Origin: Bacteroidota bacterium
Lineage (GTDB): Bacteria; Bacteroidota; Bacteroidia; AKYH767-A; 2013-40CM-41-45
DNA length: 64,000 nt
Direction: 5' to 3'
Assembly (NCBI GenBank): GCA_016720655.1
Contig: JADKKE010000011.1
Coordinates: 33,213-97,212, forward strand
A model generated the notes under the pieces. The model was not told the DNA's origin. It saw nothing but the letters and a program-made list of their open reading frames with translations, and searched no databases. Below, in pieces: positions 46,678 to 56,206 of the stretch (positions within the stretch are counted from its first letter, which is position 1; each line of letters starts with the position of its first letter). Both the position numbers and the translations under genes were made by a program.

Positions 46678-47928
46678 ATGAAAGAAAAAATCCTGATTCT
46701 GGCCCTGATCTTTTCCATTTCAGCTTTTGCCCAAAAGAAAATCCTCTTCCTGGGGAATAGCTATACTGCTGTGAACAACCTTCCGAATTTGCTGTATCAA
46801 ATGGCCCTGGCAGATGGAGAAACAATCATTTTTGACTCCTACACACCCGGAGGATATACATTGCAACAACACAGCAACGATGTGACCGCCCTTGCTAAAA
46901 TTAATTCTCAGGCATGGGACGTGGTGGTTTTACAGGAACAAAGTCAGCTCCCTTCCTTTCCTCCTTTTCAGGTTATTACCGATGTTTTGCCATTTGCAAA
47001 AAAACTAGACAGTCTCATCCATGTAAATAATCCTTGTACCCAAACAGTATTTTACATGACCTGGGGACGAAAATATGGTGATCAGGGCAATTGCGCGAAT
47101 TATCCGCCCTTGTGTACTTATGCAGGAATGCAGGAACGACTTCGTGAAAGCTATCTGCTAATGGCAGATGAAAATCATGCTCGTGTTTCTCCGGTTGGGA
47201 TTGCTTTTCAAAATTCCATCGCAGCGGATACTACCCTCGATCTATATGTGTCGGATTTTAGTCACCCGAGTGTTGCGGGTTCTTACCTTGCTGCATGCAC
47301 TTTTTATGCGAGTATTTTCAAACGGAATCCTGTGGGGAATACTTTCCTTTCCGGACTGAGCGGAACGACTGCTGCTTTTTTACAGAACATTGCAGCTCAT
47401 ACAGTCCTCGATAGTCTGAGTACATGGAAAATCGGCGTGTACGAGCCGAATGCAGATTTCAGTTTCACTCAAAATGGTCTTACAGCATCCTTTACTTCAG
47501 AAAATGTTTACTCCAGTTCTCATTCCTGGAGTTTTGGTTCGACACTCTACAATCCGGATTTCACTTTTCCGACAGCAGGAGATTTCAGTATCACACATAT
47601 TGCTTGTGATGCTTGTCGGTGTGATTCACTCACAAAGACTATTCACATAAATTCAATTGGCATCGAAGAAAATGTACTCGATCAGTTTCTGAAAATTTAT
47701 CCGAATCCGTCGAACGAATATGTGATGATTGCATTGCTGACCAATACGATTTCGCATTCACTGAAACTGAATCTAATTTCAATGGATGGTAAACAGTTAT
47801 ATAATTCCGTGCTTCCTGAAAATTCCAATTTGAAAATTGATTTACGAAAATTCAAAAAAGGAAATTATCTCATGAATTTTGAGGATGTATCGGGCAGAAT
47901 TTGCACAAAAAAAATAACCCTGGAATAG
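46678..47928 (+). CDS. T9SS-secreted SGNH-hydrolase-like protein with PKD-like domain
   Basis: This 416-residue protein has a signal peptide (1-19, SAFAQ). The hydrolase-like domain (about 20-245) starts KKILFLGNSYT with the candidate nucleophile S28 and ends with D193-F-S-H196 in SDFSHPSVAG, giving a Ser/Asp/His arrangement as in SGNH esterases (DUF4886-like). A PKD-like beta domain (about 258-320, FTFPTAGDFSITH) and a T9SS sorting domain (LKIYPNPSNEYVMI to the end) follow. I infer a surface esterase acting on glycans or lipids; the substrate is unknown. Confidence 0.85.
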   Translation: MKEKILILALIFSISAFAQKKILFLGNSYTAVNNLPNLLYQMALADGETIIFDSYTPGGYTLQQHSNDVTALAKINSQAWDVVVLQEQSQLPSFPPFQVITDVLPFAKKLDSLIHVNNPCTQTVFYMTWGRKYGDQGNCANYPPLCTYAGMQERLRESYLLMADENHARVSPVGIAFQNSIAADTTLDLYVSDFSHPSVAGSYLAACTFYASIFKRNPVGNTFLSGLSGTTAAFLQNIAAHTVLDSLSTWKIGVYEPNADFSFTQNGLTASFTSENVYSSSHSWSFGSTLYNPDFTFPTAGDFSITHIACDACRCDSLTKTIHINSIGIEENVLDQFLKIYPNPSNEYVMIALLTNTISHSLKLNLISMDGKQLYNSVLPENSNLKIDLRKFKKGNYLMNFEDVSGRICTKKITLE

Positions 47929-48539
47929 TGTACTCCGCATAAATAAAATTGATCACAGAATTTAAATGCGATAAACCTCTCTGCGAACTCTGCGGGCGTT
48001 TAAAAGAAACAACCCTCGGCGTTGCATCCTCTCACCGAAAAACAGAAATGTCAACCCTTACAGGGGCCGGCAATTTTAAAATTATGGTTTTGGAATGAGG
48101 GGATTTTAAACGCAGAGTGCGCAGAGTTGAAACCGCAGAGTTCGCAGAGAGTCGTTGAGATTTCAAAACAATGTGTACCAAATAAAATCAATTTATTGTG
48201 CAATCATTTTTCTTTTGTATCAATCCTCCCAATTTCTCGCATTGATTTTCTGCCATAAAAATTTGACCTCTCCGAAGCCGTTTGAGTTTGGATAGCGATC
48301 CCAAACTCTCCTAAAAAAATCCGACATCCAACCTTGCCCCGGGAGTCATCTTTGAGAAAACGAAATACAAGGTCGAGATCACAGCCTTGTTAAAATCGGG
48401 GTCTTGGCAATTTTAAAAATTTGTTGGTTTTGGAATGAAACGATTTTTTAAACGCAAAGTGCGCAAAGTTGAAACCGCAGAGTTCGCTGTGAGCAATCGA
48501 AAATTCTTTGTGAATAGTACGATTAAAAAAAATCTTATT
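47929..48539. repeat. Intergenic region with three CGCAGAGT-family copies
   Basis: This region of 611 bases has no gene. A short copy lies at 47976-48004 (CTCTCTGCGAACTCTGCGGG). Two diverged long copies of about 85 bases, at 48069-48151 and 48406-48493, share GGCAATTTTAAAA, GGTTTTGGAATGA, TTTTAAACGCA and GTTGAAACCGCAGAGTTCGC. The first is the inverse of the copy at 44616-44660. A short inverted repeat GTTTGG/CCAAAC lies near 48283-48303. Confidence 0.75.
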
Positions 48540-49913
48540 TCAAAGCCCATGCACACTCAACAAATACGCCATCGCAGCCATCGCAGCAGCACCCAGATGA
48601 AGTTCTCGTTTGTTGACTTTATCAAAAGTATCTGAAGCCGCATGATGGTAATCAAAATATCGCTGGGAATCTACTTCAAGCCCGAAGAGCGGCACTTTCA
48701 TTCTGTCTCTCAAAGGACCGATATCCGTCCCGCCGTGCGAATCCTCGAAATTCCAGACAAGATAAGGCCGGAACAAAGGAGCCCATGATTTAACCAGCAT
48801 CCTCTTCTCATCCGGCATCTCCATTCCAAATCCATAGGGAGTAAACCCTCCGGCATCACTTTCAATTGCCGCGACATGCTTTTCTTTTTTATTGTCTGCA
48901 ATTTCTGCATATTTCCTTCCACCACGATTGCCATTCTCTTCATTCATAAATGCGACAGCACGGATGGTACGTTTTGGTTTGATGCCAAGCGCTTTGAGTG
49001 TACGCAAAATCTCAATCGACTGCACCACTCCGGCTCCGTCATCGTGCGCACCTTTGCCAGTGTCCCAGGAATCCAAATGTCCGCCAACAACGATGATCTC
49101 TTCCGGATGCTCGCTTCCACGGATTTCTCCAATCACATTGTGTGAAAGCACACTGTCCAGTTTCTCGCAATTTAATTTCATGAAAAATTGTGTCCCGGCA
49201 TCTGCACGCAACACTCTGCTCAGAAGATCTGCTCCATTCGTGCTGATCGCAGCGCAGGGAATTTTTGGCAATGAATCATTGTATCCCATCGATCCCGTAT
49301 GGGGAAAATCATCCTGGGCATTTGTCATGGACCGACAAATCGTAGCAATAGCACCATAGCGTGCTGCTTCACTCGGACCAGACCAACGGTATTCCGCTGC
49401 CTCGCCATAGGCTTCAAAAGTTGTGATGAATGTTTCGTCGAAAGGATGATTGTAAAAAACAATTTTGCCCTGAATTTTTTCCTTGCCCAATTTCATGAGC
49501 TCATCAAAATTATGTACTTCAATAACAGTCGCTGTAATTCCTTCCGCCGGTGTCGCAACAGAACCACCCAACGCACATATCGGAACATCCTGAGCTTTTT
49601 TCTTTGCATCAATTATTTTTCCGCTTTCCTTGAGCCCTCTTACCCAATGCGGAACCCATACCTCCTGCAACCAAACAGAATCAGCACCGGAATTTCGCAT
49701 CATGATTTCTGTGACCTGCACAGCTTTTTCTGCTTCCTGGGAACCGGACAAGCGACCACCCACATTCACCGAAAGTTGGCGCAGCCATTCGTATGCATTT
49801 CCATTGACAAGAATTTCCGAATAAATTTTTCGGATCACTGCGCTGTCGCTTGTCTGAGCAAACGAAACAAATACACAGAAGAAGAAAGTCGCGGAGAGGA
49901 GATATTTTTTCAT
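48540..49913 (-). CDS. M28-family metallopeptidase, carboxypeptidase Q-like
   Basis: This 457-residue protein has a signal peptide (1-20, FVSFAQ). The N-terminal part includes VGGRLSGSQEAEKAV and an inserted PA-like domain (about 115-250). The zinc site is complete: H in VVGGHLDSWDTG, D in GAHDDGAGV, EE in FMNEENGNRGG, D in ESDAGGF and the distal H in FDYHHAASDTFD. The overall plan matches plasma glutamate carboxypeptidase / carboxypeptidase Q enzymes that release amino acids from dipeptides outside the cytoplasm. It is intact, unlike the M28 gene at 41.5 kb, and is transcribed towards the repeat-rich gap. Confidence 0.92.
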   Translation of the reverse strand: MKKYLLSATFFFCVFVSFAQTSDSAVIRKIYSEILVNGNAYEWLRQLSVNVGGRLSGSQEAEKAVQVTEIMMRNSGADSVWLQEVWVPHWVRGLKESGKIIDAKKKAQDVPICALGGSVATPAEGITATVIEVHNFDELMKLGKEKIQGKIVFYNHPFDETFITTFEAYGEAAEYRWSGPSEAARYGAIATICRSMTNAQDDFPHTGSMGYNDSLPKIPCAAISTNGADLLSRVLRADAGTQFFMKLNCEKLDSVLSHNVIGEIRGSEHPEEIIVVGGHLDSWDTGKGAHDDGAGVVQSIEILRTLKALGIKPKRTIRAVAFMNEENGNRGGRKYAEIADNKKEKHVAAIESDAGGFTPYGFGMEMPDEKRMLVKSWAPLFRPYLVWNFEDSHGGTDIGPLRDRMKVPLFGLEVDSQRYFDYHHAASDTFDKVNKRELHLGAAAMAAMAYLLSVHGL

Positions 49914-50066
49914 AGGTCGATCCTCAAATATACATGTTTCTATTCATGCATAGAAATTCCAAAAGACCTTAACAAACCCGAGGATTTTCACTCCGGTAAC
50001 AAATAACTAATGTCAGGATTCTTTCCGGGGAGAATCTCATTACCTCCGGCCTAAGCAAAGAATCAA

Positions 50067-50747
50067 TTAAACACTTTCTCCATTTTGAGGAATACCTGCA
50101 TTCTCCTCGGGTAAAGTTTCGTCTTTCTTTTTCTGTGCCGGTGAAAATTTATTCTGAAAAATAATGAACAGCATAACCCCGATGGATATCGATGAGTCCG
50201 CTATGTTGAACACCGGTCGGAAAAAAAGAAATGTTTCACCACCCCAGATTGGCAACCAGTCGGGAAACCTCCCTGAAAAAAGCGGGAAATAAAGCATGTC
50301 CACAACCCGGCCATGGAGGAAACTTGAATAGCCGCCTTCAGCGGGAAGAAATGTCGAAACTCCATTCATGCTATCCGAAAAAAGCACACCATAAACGGCA
50401 CTGTCAATAATATTGCCCACTGCACCGGCGAAGATGAAGGAAAAACAGGTGATGACCAGCGGATGTGATTTTTGACGAATCAGATGCAAAAGGTACCAAC
50501 CGATTCCGAGCGATGCAACGATCCGAAACAGACTGAGAAATATTTTTCCTGCCTGTCCACCGAATTCCATCCCGAATGCCATGCCGTTGTTCTCAGTGAA
50601 ATGAATCACAAACCATTTCGTAATCTCGAACTCCTCACCCAAATACATATGTGTCTTGATCCAGATCTTCACCACCTGATCGATGAGAAGAACCAGGAAG
50701 ACTATCATCGCGGAGCGACGGAAGAGCGAATTCGAGGTCAGGGACAT
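50067..50747 (-). CDS. lspA: Lipoprotein signal peptidase (signal peptidase II)
   Basis: The start chosen is the ATG at 50747 (MSLTSNSLFRRS); the in-frame extension upstream to 50831 is translation of GGGGACG repeats and is rejected. The protein of 226 residues has four membrane helices. Catalytic aspartates are in GAVGNIIDSAVYG and FNIADSSISIG, and the conserved N-terminal VLLIDQVVKIW is present. It cleaves lipoprotein signal peptides. The loop between helices is longer than in E. coli, as usual in Bacteroidota. It closes the ileS-dksA-lspA group. Confidence 0.96.
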   Translation of the reverse strand: MSLTSNSLFRRSAMIVFLVLLIDQVVKIWIKTHMYLGEEFEITKWFVIHFTENNGMAFGMEFGGQAGKIFLSLFRIVASLGIGWYLLHLIRQKSHPLVITCFSFIFAGAVGNIIDSAVYGVLFSDSMNGVSTFLPAEGGYSSFLHGRVVDMLYFPLFSGRFPDWLPIWGGETFLFFRPVFNIADSSISIGVMLFIIFQNKFSPAQKKKDETLPEENAGIPQNGESV

Positions 50748-50754
50748 TTTGAGG

Positions 50755-50880
50755 GGTAAGGGACGAGGGACGGGGGACGGGGGACGAGTGGGGGACGGAC
50801 GGAGCAACGTAAATAAATAGAAAAGGGTCAAGAGTCAAGACATCCCTACCCTTCACCCTTCACTACTCACTCTTCACTCA
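50755..50880 (+). repeat. Composite microrepeat element (GGGGACG block, then TTCACTC block)
   Basis: GGGGACG/GGGACGA units fill 50755-50805. After a spacer of about 45 bases, TTCACTC/TTCACCC units fill 50850-50880. The right block supplies the stop codon of the dksA-like gene (TCA at 50878-50880 read on the minus strand). Confidence 0.75.
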
Positions 50881-51690
50881 ATCCCGGTATTGCTTCAACT
50901 TCGCCTCGATCGACTGAGTAGTATGCGGAACGGCACGTAATCTTTCTTTCGGGATCAACTTACCGGTGACACGACAAATGCCGTAGGTTTTATTTTCAAT
51001 TCGCACCAGAGCATTCTCCAGTTGTTCGATGAATTTCTTCTGACGGCTCGCAAGCTGACCGGCTTCTTCTTTCGCAAGTGAATCTGAACCATCTTCCAGC
51101 ATTTTAAATGTGCTCGCTGTATCGTCAGTTCCATGTTCATTGGCTGCTGTAAGCTGAGCTTGCAATGTCACAAGTTCACGGCGTGCGTCTTCGAGCTTTT
51201 TCATAATGATCTCGCGGAATTCTTCGAGTTCCTTATCTGAATAACGGTTCTTTCCACTCTCTTCAGGTGCTTTCACAATCTGACGTGAAGGCTCAGGCTT
51301 TTTATTAAATGGCATATGTTTTGAAATCGCAGGTTTAGATTCTGTTGGGTTTGGTTTTGGCACACTCGTTTGTACCGGTTTTTTTTCTACTGGTTTAGGC
51401 GTTGCTTTCACCGGAGCCTTGGCTACAGGTTTCGCAGCCACTTTAGCAACTGGTTTTACAGGGGCTTTAGGACTTGCCTTCGCAACACTTTTCGGAGCAG
51501 CTTTCTTTATAACTTTCTTCACCGGAGCTTTCGCTTTGGGTTTTGATTTTACAGCAAGTTTCACCTTAGCAGGTGCAGGTTTTGCTTTTGCCTTAATAGA
51601 TTTCTTCGCAGGAGCCGGTTTTGCTTTAGCCTTAGCTGCAGCCTTTGCTTTCGGTGCTGGTTTTCCTTTTTTAGTAGACTTCTTGCTCAT
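50878..51690 (-). CDS. DksA/TraR-type regulator with histone-like N-terminal extension
   Basis: Residues 1-about 140 are a lysine, alanine and proline-rich tail (repeated KAKAKPAPAK, PVAKVAAKPV), absent from E. coli DksA. Residues of about 145-270 form the DksA core: a coiled coil (YSDKELEEFREIIMKKLEDARREL ... LASRQKKFIEQLENALVRIE) with the acidic tip EDGSDSLAKEE, and a finger region TYGICRVTGKLIPKERL. Only one cysteine remains in the finger, so zinc binding by four cysteines is impossible, a state common in Bacteroidota. It probably modulates RNA polymerase, with the tail adding DNA binding. It lies 46 bases after ileS. Confidence 0.85.
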   Translation of the reverse strand: MSKKSTKKGKPAPKAKAAAKAKAKPAPAKKSIKAKAKPAPAKVKLAVKSKPKAKAPVKKVIKKAAPKSVAKASPKAPVKPVAKVAAKPVAKAPVKATPKPVEKKPVQTSVPKPNPTESKPAISKHMPFNKKPEPSRQIVKAPEESGKNRYSDKELEEFREIIMKKLEDARRELVTLQAQLTAANEHGTDDTASTFKMLEDGSDSLAKEEAGQLASRQKKFIEQLENALVRIENKTYGICRVTGKLIPKERLRAVPHTTQSIEAKLKQYRD

Positions 51691-51736
51691 GAGAAAACGA
51701 ATTAATTTTGATTAAGGCGAAGACTCCAACGTGGGC

Positions 51737-54700
51737 TTAATTCACGAGAGACACTTCGTGTTTTTTAATGCTAATGCGTGTTAAGATATCGTCGTCAACC
51801 TCCACTTCCACAGTGTCTTCACCATCAAGACGATCCACTAAGTCCAGGGAGGCTGCCAAAATTTCCGCGCAAATATAATCTTTATTATTAATCAGGGAAG
51901 GCAGAATTGACGGGTGTTTCAGGACTTTCAGGTCGATCCTGTCGGTCACTTCAAAGCCCTTGTCTTTGCGCAAATTCTGTACACGATTAATAAATTCCCG
52001 TGCCATTCCCTCTTCCTTCAATTGCTCCGTGATCGTTACATCCAGCGCTACCGTTAGCCGGCCTTCACTGATGACCTGCCAGCCCGGAATATCCTCGGAA
52101 CTGATCTCCACATCTTCCGGCACCAGGAAGACATCCTGTCCACCGACATTGATCTGAAACTGCTTTTCCTGCTCAAATTGGATAATATCCTCCTGACTGA
52201 AGGTCGGGATAACCGCCGCTACGTCCTTCATGAGCCCGCCGACTTTCTTACCCAATACCTTGAAATTCGCCTTGATTTTCTTGGTGAGAATTCCCTTCGT
52301 GTCGTGGATGTATTCAATTTCTTTCACATTCACCTCGGCGAGAATCAGGTCTTTTACGCGTTCTACCTTTTCACGGAAACCCTCCTCCAGAACAGGAAGC
52401 AGGATTTTGTTCAAAGGCTGACGAACCCGGATATCCACTTTTTTCCGCAAAGACAAAACCATCGAGGAAATCTGCTGTCCGAGCTCCATCCGCTCTTCCA
52501 ATTCTTTGTTGATGTACTGCTCATTTGAAACAGGAAAATCTGCCAGATGCACAGAGCTGACCTTCCATTTTCCCGAAACAGCATTGAGGTCACCAAAGAG
52601 TTGATCACTGTAAAACGGAGCAACGGGCGACATCAGCACCGCTACTGTTTCCAGACAAGTATACAAAGTCTGATACGCAGCAACTTTATCCTTTGTGTAT
52701 TCACCTTTCCAGAAACGACGGCGACTCAAACGAACGTACCAGTTACTCAGGTGTTCGCTTACGAAATCGGAAATCGCACGACAGGCTTTTGTTGGTTCGT
52801 AATCAGCGTAGGCTGCATCAACTACTTTGATCATCGAATTCAACTCGGAAAGAATCCAACGATCAAGCTCTGTTCGCTCTTCGTAGGAAACTTCCGGCTC
52901 CGAATAATTAAAGCCATCGATATTCGAATACAACGCGAAGAAAGAATAGGTATTGTATAATGTGCCGAAGAACTTTCGTTGTACTTCCGTAATTCCTTCA
53001 GCATTAAATTTCAGATTATCCCAGGGCGATGCATTGCTGATCATGTACCAGCGTGTTGCATCCGGACCGTATTTGCTCAGTGTTTCGAATGGATCCACAG
53101 CATTGCCCAAACGCTTGGACATTTTATTCCCATTCTTGTCAAGCACCAAACCATTGCTCACTACATTTTTGAATGCAATGGAATCAAAGGCAAGAACTGC
53201 AATCGCATGCAATGTAAAGAACCATCCTCGTGTTTGATCCACACCTTCTGCTATGAAATCTGCAGGATATGCAGATGCAAATTCATTTTTATTTTCAAAC
53301 GGGTAGTGCCACTGCGCGTAAGGCATGGCGCCACTATCAAACCACACATCGATCAGATCCAATTCACGTTTCATTGCTTTTCCGGAAGGAGAAACAAGAA
53401 CGATGTCATCAACATACGGACGATGAAGATCGAAATTTGATTGATGAATGTTGAATGTAGATTCTTCAATTTCCTTATAAGGATTCGACTTCATGAATCC
53501 GGCCTTGATCGCCTTCTCGATTTCATCGTGCAAATCCTGAACAGATCCAACACAAATTTCTTCCGTTCCATCTTCTGTTCTCCAGATCGGAAATGGAATT
53601 CCCCAATAGCGTGAACGCGAAAGATTCCAGTCAACAAGATTCTCCAGCCAGTTTCCAAAACGTCCGGTTCCGGTGCTCTCAGGTTTCCAGTTGATCGTTT
53701 TGTTTAGTTCTACGAGACGATCTTTTTTCGCAGTCGTGCGGATAAACCAGGAATCCAATGGGTAATATAGGATTGGCTTGTCTGTTCTCCAGCAATGCGG
53801 ATATGTGTGCTCGTACTTCTCCGACTTAAAAGCCTTGCCTTCTTTGCGCATCTTGATCACAAGACGTTCATCGACCGACAAATATTTTTCGCCGCCTTGT
53901 TTTTTGCGTTCTGTTTCCTTTTCTTCTTCGGTGAGATATTGTTCCTTCACATATTCACCTGCAAACTCACCGACTTCCGAAGTAAATTTTCCTTGTTTAT
54001 CAACGAGCGTCAGGGAACCGATTCCATTTTGTTTCGCCACACGGAAGTCATCCGCACCAAAACTCGGAGCGATGTGAACGATTCCGGTTCCGTCTTCTGT
54101 TGTCACAAAATCACCAAGCACGACACGAAATGCATCACCATCTACCGGTTGTGCATAAGGGAATAATTGTTCGTAGCGGATTCCTTCGAAATTTTTTCCT
54201 GTAAATTCTTTCAGGATCTGGAACGGAATTGCTTTATCTCCCGTTTTGTAATCTTCCATTTTCAATTCCGCATTCTTCTCCGGGAAATAACGACCCAGGA
54301 GATCTTTTGCAAGAATCACGGTGATCAACTGATGTGTATACGGATTATGTGTGCGAACAGCAACATAAGTAATCTTCGCTCCCACTGCCAGAGCAGTATT
54401 GGATGGAAGCGTCCAGGGTGTTGTCGTCCATGCTAAAAAATAAAGTGGACCTTCAATTCCCAATTCTGAATTCTGAATTTTAAATTGAGCAATCGCCGTG
54501 GTGTCTTTTACATTTTTGTACGTCCCCGGTTGATTCAATTCATGCGAACTCAAACCCGTTCCCGCTGCAGGAGAATACGGTTGAATCGTAAATCCTTTAT
54601 AGAGTAAATCTTTTTTGTAAAGTTCTTTCAAAAGATACCAGCACGATTCGATATAATCATTCGTGAACGTGATATAGGGATGATCGAGATCGACCCAATA

Positions 54701-55123
54701 TCCCATCTTACGTGTGAGATCATCCCAGACATCTTTGTATTTCATAACCTCCTTGCGGCAGGCTTTGTTATAATCTTCGATGGAAATTGTTTTACCGATA
54801 TCATCTTTGCGGATGCCCAGCGTTTTTTCAACGCTCAGTTCGATCGGCAATCCGTGCGTATCCCATCCACCTTTACGTTTTACCTGGAAACCCTTGAGCG
54901 TTTTGTAACGACAAAAAATATCCTTGATCGCCCGCGCCATGACGTGGTGGATACCAGGCAAGCCGTTTGCCGACGGGGGCCCTTCATAGAATGTAAACGA
55001 TTGACGGCCAGCCCGGCTCTCCACGCTTTGTTCAAAAGTCTTTTCCGCCTCCCATTTTTCCAAAATTTCTTTGGAAACCGAAGGCAAATCCAACTGCTTA
55101 AATTCCCTGTATTTCAATGACAT
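51737..55123 (-). CDS. ileS: Isoleucyl-tRNA synthetase, long form
   Basis: This 1128-residue class I synthetase has the HIGH-type motif in SANGLPGIHHVMARAIKD (about 50-67), the editing domain (about 190-420, with LAWTTTPWTLPSNTAL) and the KMSKS motif in LDKNGNKMSKRLGN (about 680). The anticodon-binding domain and C-terminal region follow. Its length and lack of a zinc-binding C-terminus indicate the eukaryote-like type 2 form, which is typically less sensitive to mupirocin. It is the first gene of the ileS-dksA-lspA group. The frame is intact over 3.4 kb. Confidence 0.98.
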   Translation of the reverse strand: MSLKYREFKQLDLPSVSKEILEKWEAEKTFEQSVESRAGRQSFTFYEGPPSANGLPGIHHVMARAIKDIFCRYKTLKGFQVKRKGGWDTHGLPIELSVEKTLGIRKDDIGKTISIEDYNKACRKEVMKYKDVWDDLTRKMGYWVDLDHPYITFTNDYIESCWYLLKELYKKDLLYKGFTIQPYSPAAGTGLSSHELNQPGTYKNVKDTTAIAQFKIQNSELGIEGPLYFLAWTTTPWTLPSNTALAVGAKITYVAVRTHNPYTHQLITVILAKDLLGRYFPEKNAELKMEDYKTGDKAIPFQILKEFTGKNFEGIRYEQLFPYAQPVDGDAFRVVLGDFVTTEDGTGIVHIAPSFGADDFRVAKQNGIGSLTLVDKQGKFTSEVGEFAGEYVKEQYLTEEEKETERKKQGGEKYLSVDERLVIKMRKEGKAFKSEKYEHTYPHCWRTDKPILYYPLDSWFIRTTAKKDRLVELNKTINWKPESTGTGRFGNWLENLVDWNLSRSRYWGIPFPIWRTEDGTEEICVGSVQDLHDEIEKAIKAGFMKSNPYKEIEESTFNIHQSNFDLHRPYVDDIVLVSPSGKAMKRELDLIDVWFDSGAMPYAQWHYPFENKNEFASAYPADFIAEGVDQTRGWFFTLHAIAVLAFDSIAFKNVVSNGLVLDKNGNKMSKRLGNAVDPFETLSKYGPDATRWYMISNASPWDNLKFNAEGITEVQRKFFGTLYNTYSFFALYSNIDGFNYSEPEVSYEERTELDRWILSELNSMIKVVDAAYADYEPTKACRAISDFVSEHLSNWYVRLSRRRFWKGEYTKDKVAAYQTLYTCLETVAVLMSPVAPFYSDQLFGDLNAVSGKWKVSSVHLADFPVSNEQYINKELEERMELGQQISSMVLSLRKKVDIRVRQPLNKILLPVLEEGFREKVERVKDLILAEVNVKEIEYIHDTKGILTKKIKANFKVLGKKVGGLMKDVAAVIPTFSQEDIIQFEQEKQFQINVGGQDVFLVPEDVEISSEDIPGWQVISEGRLTVALDVTITEQLKEEGMAREFINRVQNLRKDKGFEVTDRIDLKVLKHPSILPSLINNKDYICAEILAASLDLVDRLDGEDTVEVEVDDDILTRISIKKHEVSLVN

Positions 55124-55580
55124 ACAGTGTTTATTCTTTAAATCTTGATATTAAAATCGACAAAACCACACACAGTCCAACCCCTCCGATTTTAAAGCCT
55201 GCAAAAATAAGGAAAATAAAGGCTATTGGAAAGTAACTTAGTGTCTCAAAATTGACTGTTTTTCAGCTTTTTATTGGCGAGGGGACGAGGGTCGGGGGAC
55301 GTGGGACGACCGGCACAAGAATAGACTCAATTTGAATCTCCGAATTGAAGGGACGAGGGACGGGGAAACGGGGAGATAAGGGACAGAACGTCTGAAATTG
55401 GTTAAAGGGGGGGGGGGATCCTCAATCCAATTAAAGCTCAACAGAGAAATTTGGCAAGGGGGATCAGAACGACCAGCCCTCTGCCTGAATTTAACACCTG
55501 ATCAAGCATTTAAAAGCAGACGGCGAGTTGCCGCACCTCCTGCTATTCAATTGGGGGGCCATTCACCATTCACTATTCAC
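55124..55580 (+). repeat. Composite microrepeat element with G11 tract and unexplained insert
   Basis: GGGGACG/GGGACGA units occur at 55277-55307 and 55350-55385. An uninterrupted run of eleven G lies at 55407-55417. A block of about 130 bases (55421-55553), richer in GC than its surroundings and with no homologue that I recognise, follows. TTCACTC/TTCACCA units at 55560-55580 abut the RidA stop. The order of modules is the same as at 50755-50880. Confidence 0.65.
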
Positions 55581-55994
55581 TCAAAAGCTGGCGATAACCT
55601 TCAGCTCGATAGCGATCGGCGTCGGCAAACAATTGATCTCCAACGTCGTCCTGCACGGCGGGTTCTCTTTAAAATACTCCGCCCACAGCCGATTATATAT
55701 CGGAAAATCATCTTTCATATTCGTGAGATACACCGTCACATCCACAATCTTATCCCATCCCGATCCCGCATCCTCCAGGATATACAGCACATTCTGAAAC
55801 ACCGATCTGCACTGCTTCTCGATATCATACGACACAATATTCCCCTTCTCATCCAGCTCCACTCCCGGAATTTTCTTCGTCCCCCTCTCCCTCGGTCCCA
55901 CACCACTCAAAAACAAAAGATTCCCCACCCGCCGGGCGTGCGGATACAGTCCTACTGGTTCAGGAGCTTTACTGGAATTAATTTGATCAGACAT
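55581..55994 (-). CDS. RidA-family protein (enamine/imine deaminase)
   Basis: This 137-residue protein is of YjgF/RidA type. It contains the arginine-bearing strand NPPCRTTLEINCLPTPIAIELKVIA, in which the arginine positions the imine substrate, and the typical VFQNVLYILEDAGSGWDKIVDVTVYLTNM helix-strand pair. The slightly long N-terminus (APEPVGLYPHARRVGNLLFLSGVGPRE) resembles 2-aminomuconate-deaminase-like members. It hydrolyses reactive enamine or imine intermediates. It stands alone between the long repeat region and the defence island. Confidence 0.92.
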   Translation of the reverse strand: MSDQINSSKAPEPVGLYPHARRVGNLLFLSGVGPRERGTKKIPGVELDEKGNIVSYDIEKQCRSVFQNVLYILEDAGSGWDKIVDVTVYLTNMKDDFPIYNRLWAEYFKENPPCRTTLEINCLPTPIAIELKVIASF

Positions 55995-56206
55995 AGGATA
56001 GAAATTGATGGGGCGAATATCTGGAATTTTTGATCGCTTTATTATATTTTGGAACGCAAGTTAATCGTGATCGTTATCCACGTCCGACAAACCACCGGTC
56101 CGACAAATAATAGCGCATCAGTAATAGGTGATGTAGTTGCAAATATAATCTGACTTAAATTGCAATAAGTAATATTTATCCAACTACCAATGCTGAACTT
56201 TATAAC

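Noticed and set aside
49299..50006. 235-residue plus-strand ORF opposite the second M28 peptidase
   Set aside because: It is antisense to a gene with a complete zinc site, and its sequence is rich in Cys/Phe/His as expected of a shadow frame.
50748..50831. N-terminal extension of LspA
   Set aside because: The codons lie in GGGGACG repeats (Pro/Ser/Arg-rich translation) and the conserved protein begins at the internal ATG at 50747.
55398..56033. 211-residue plus-strand ORF across the G tract
   Set aside because: Most of it is antisense to the well-supported RidA gene and its start lies in repeats; it has no protein-like features.
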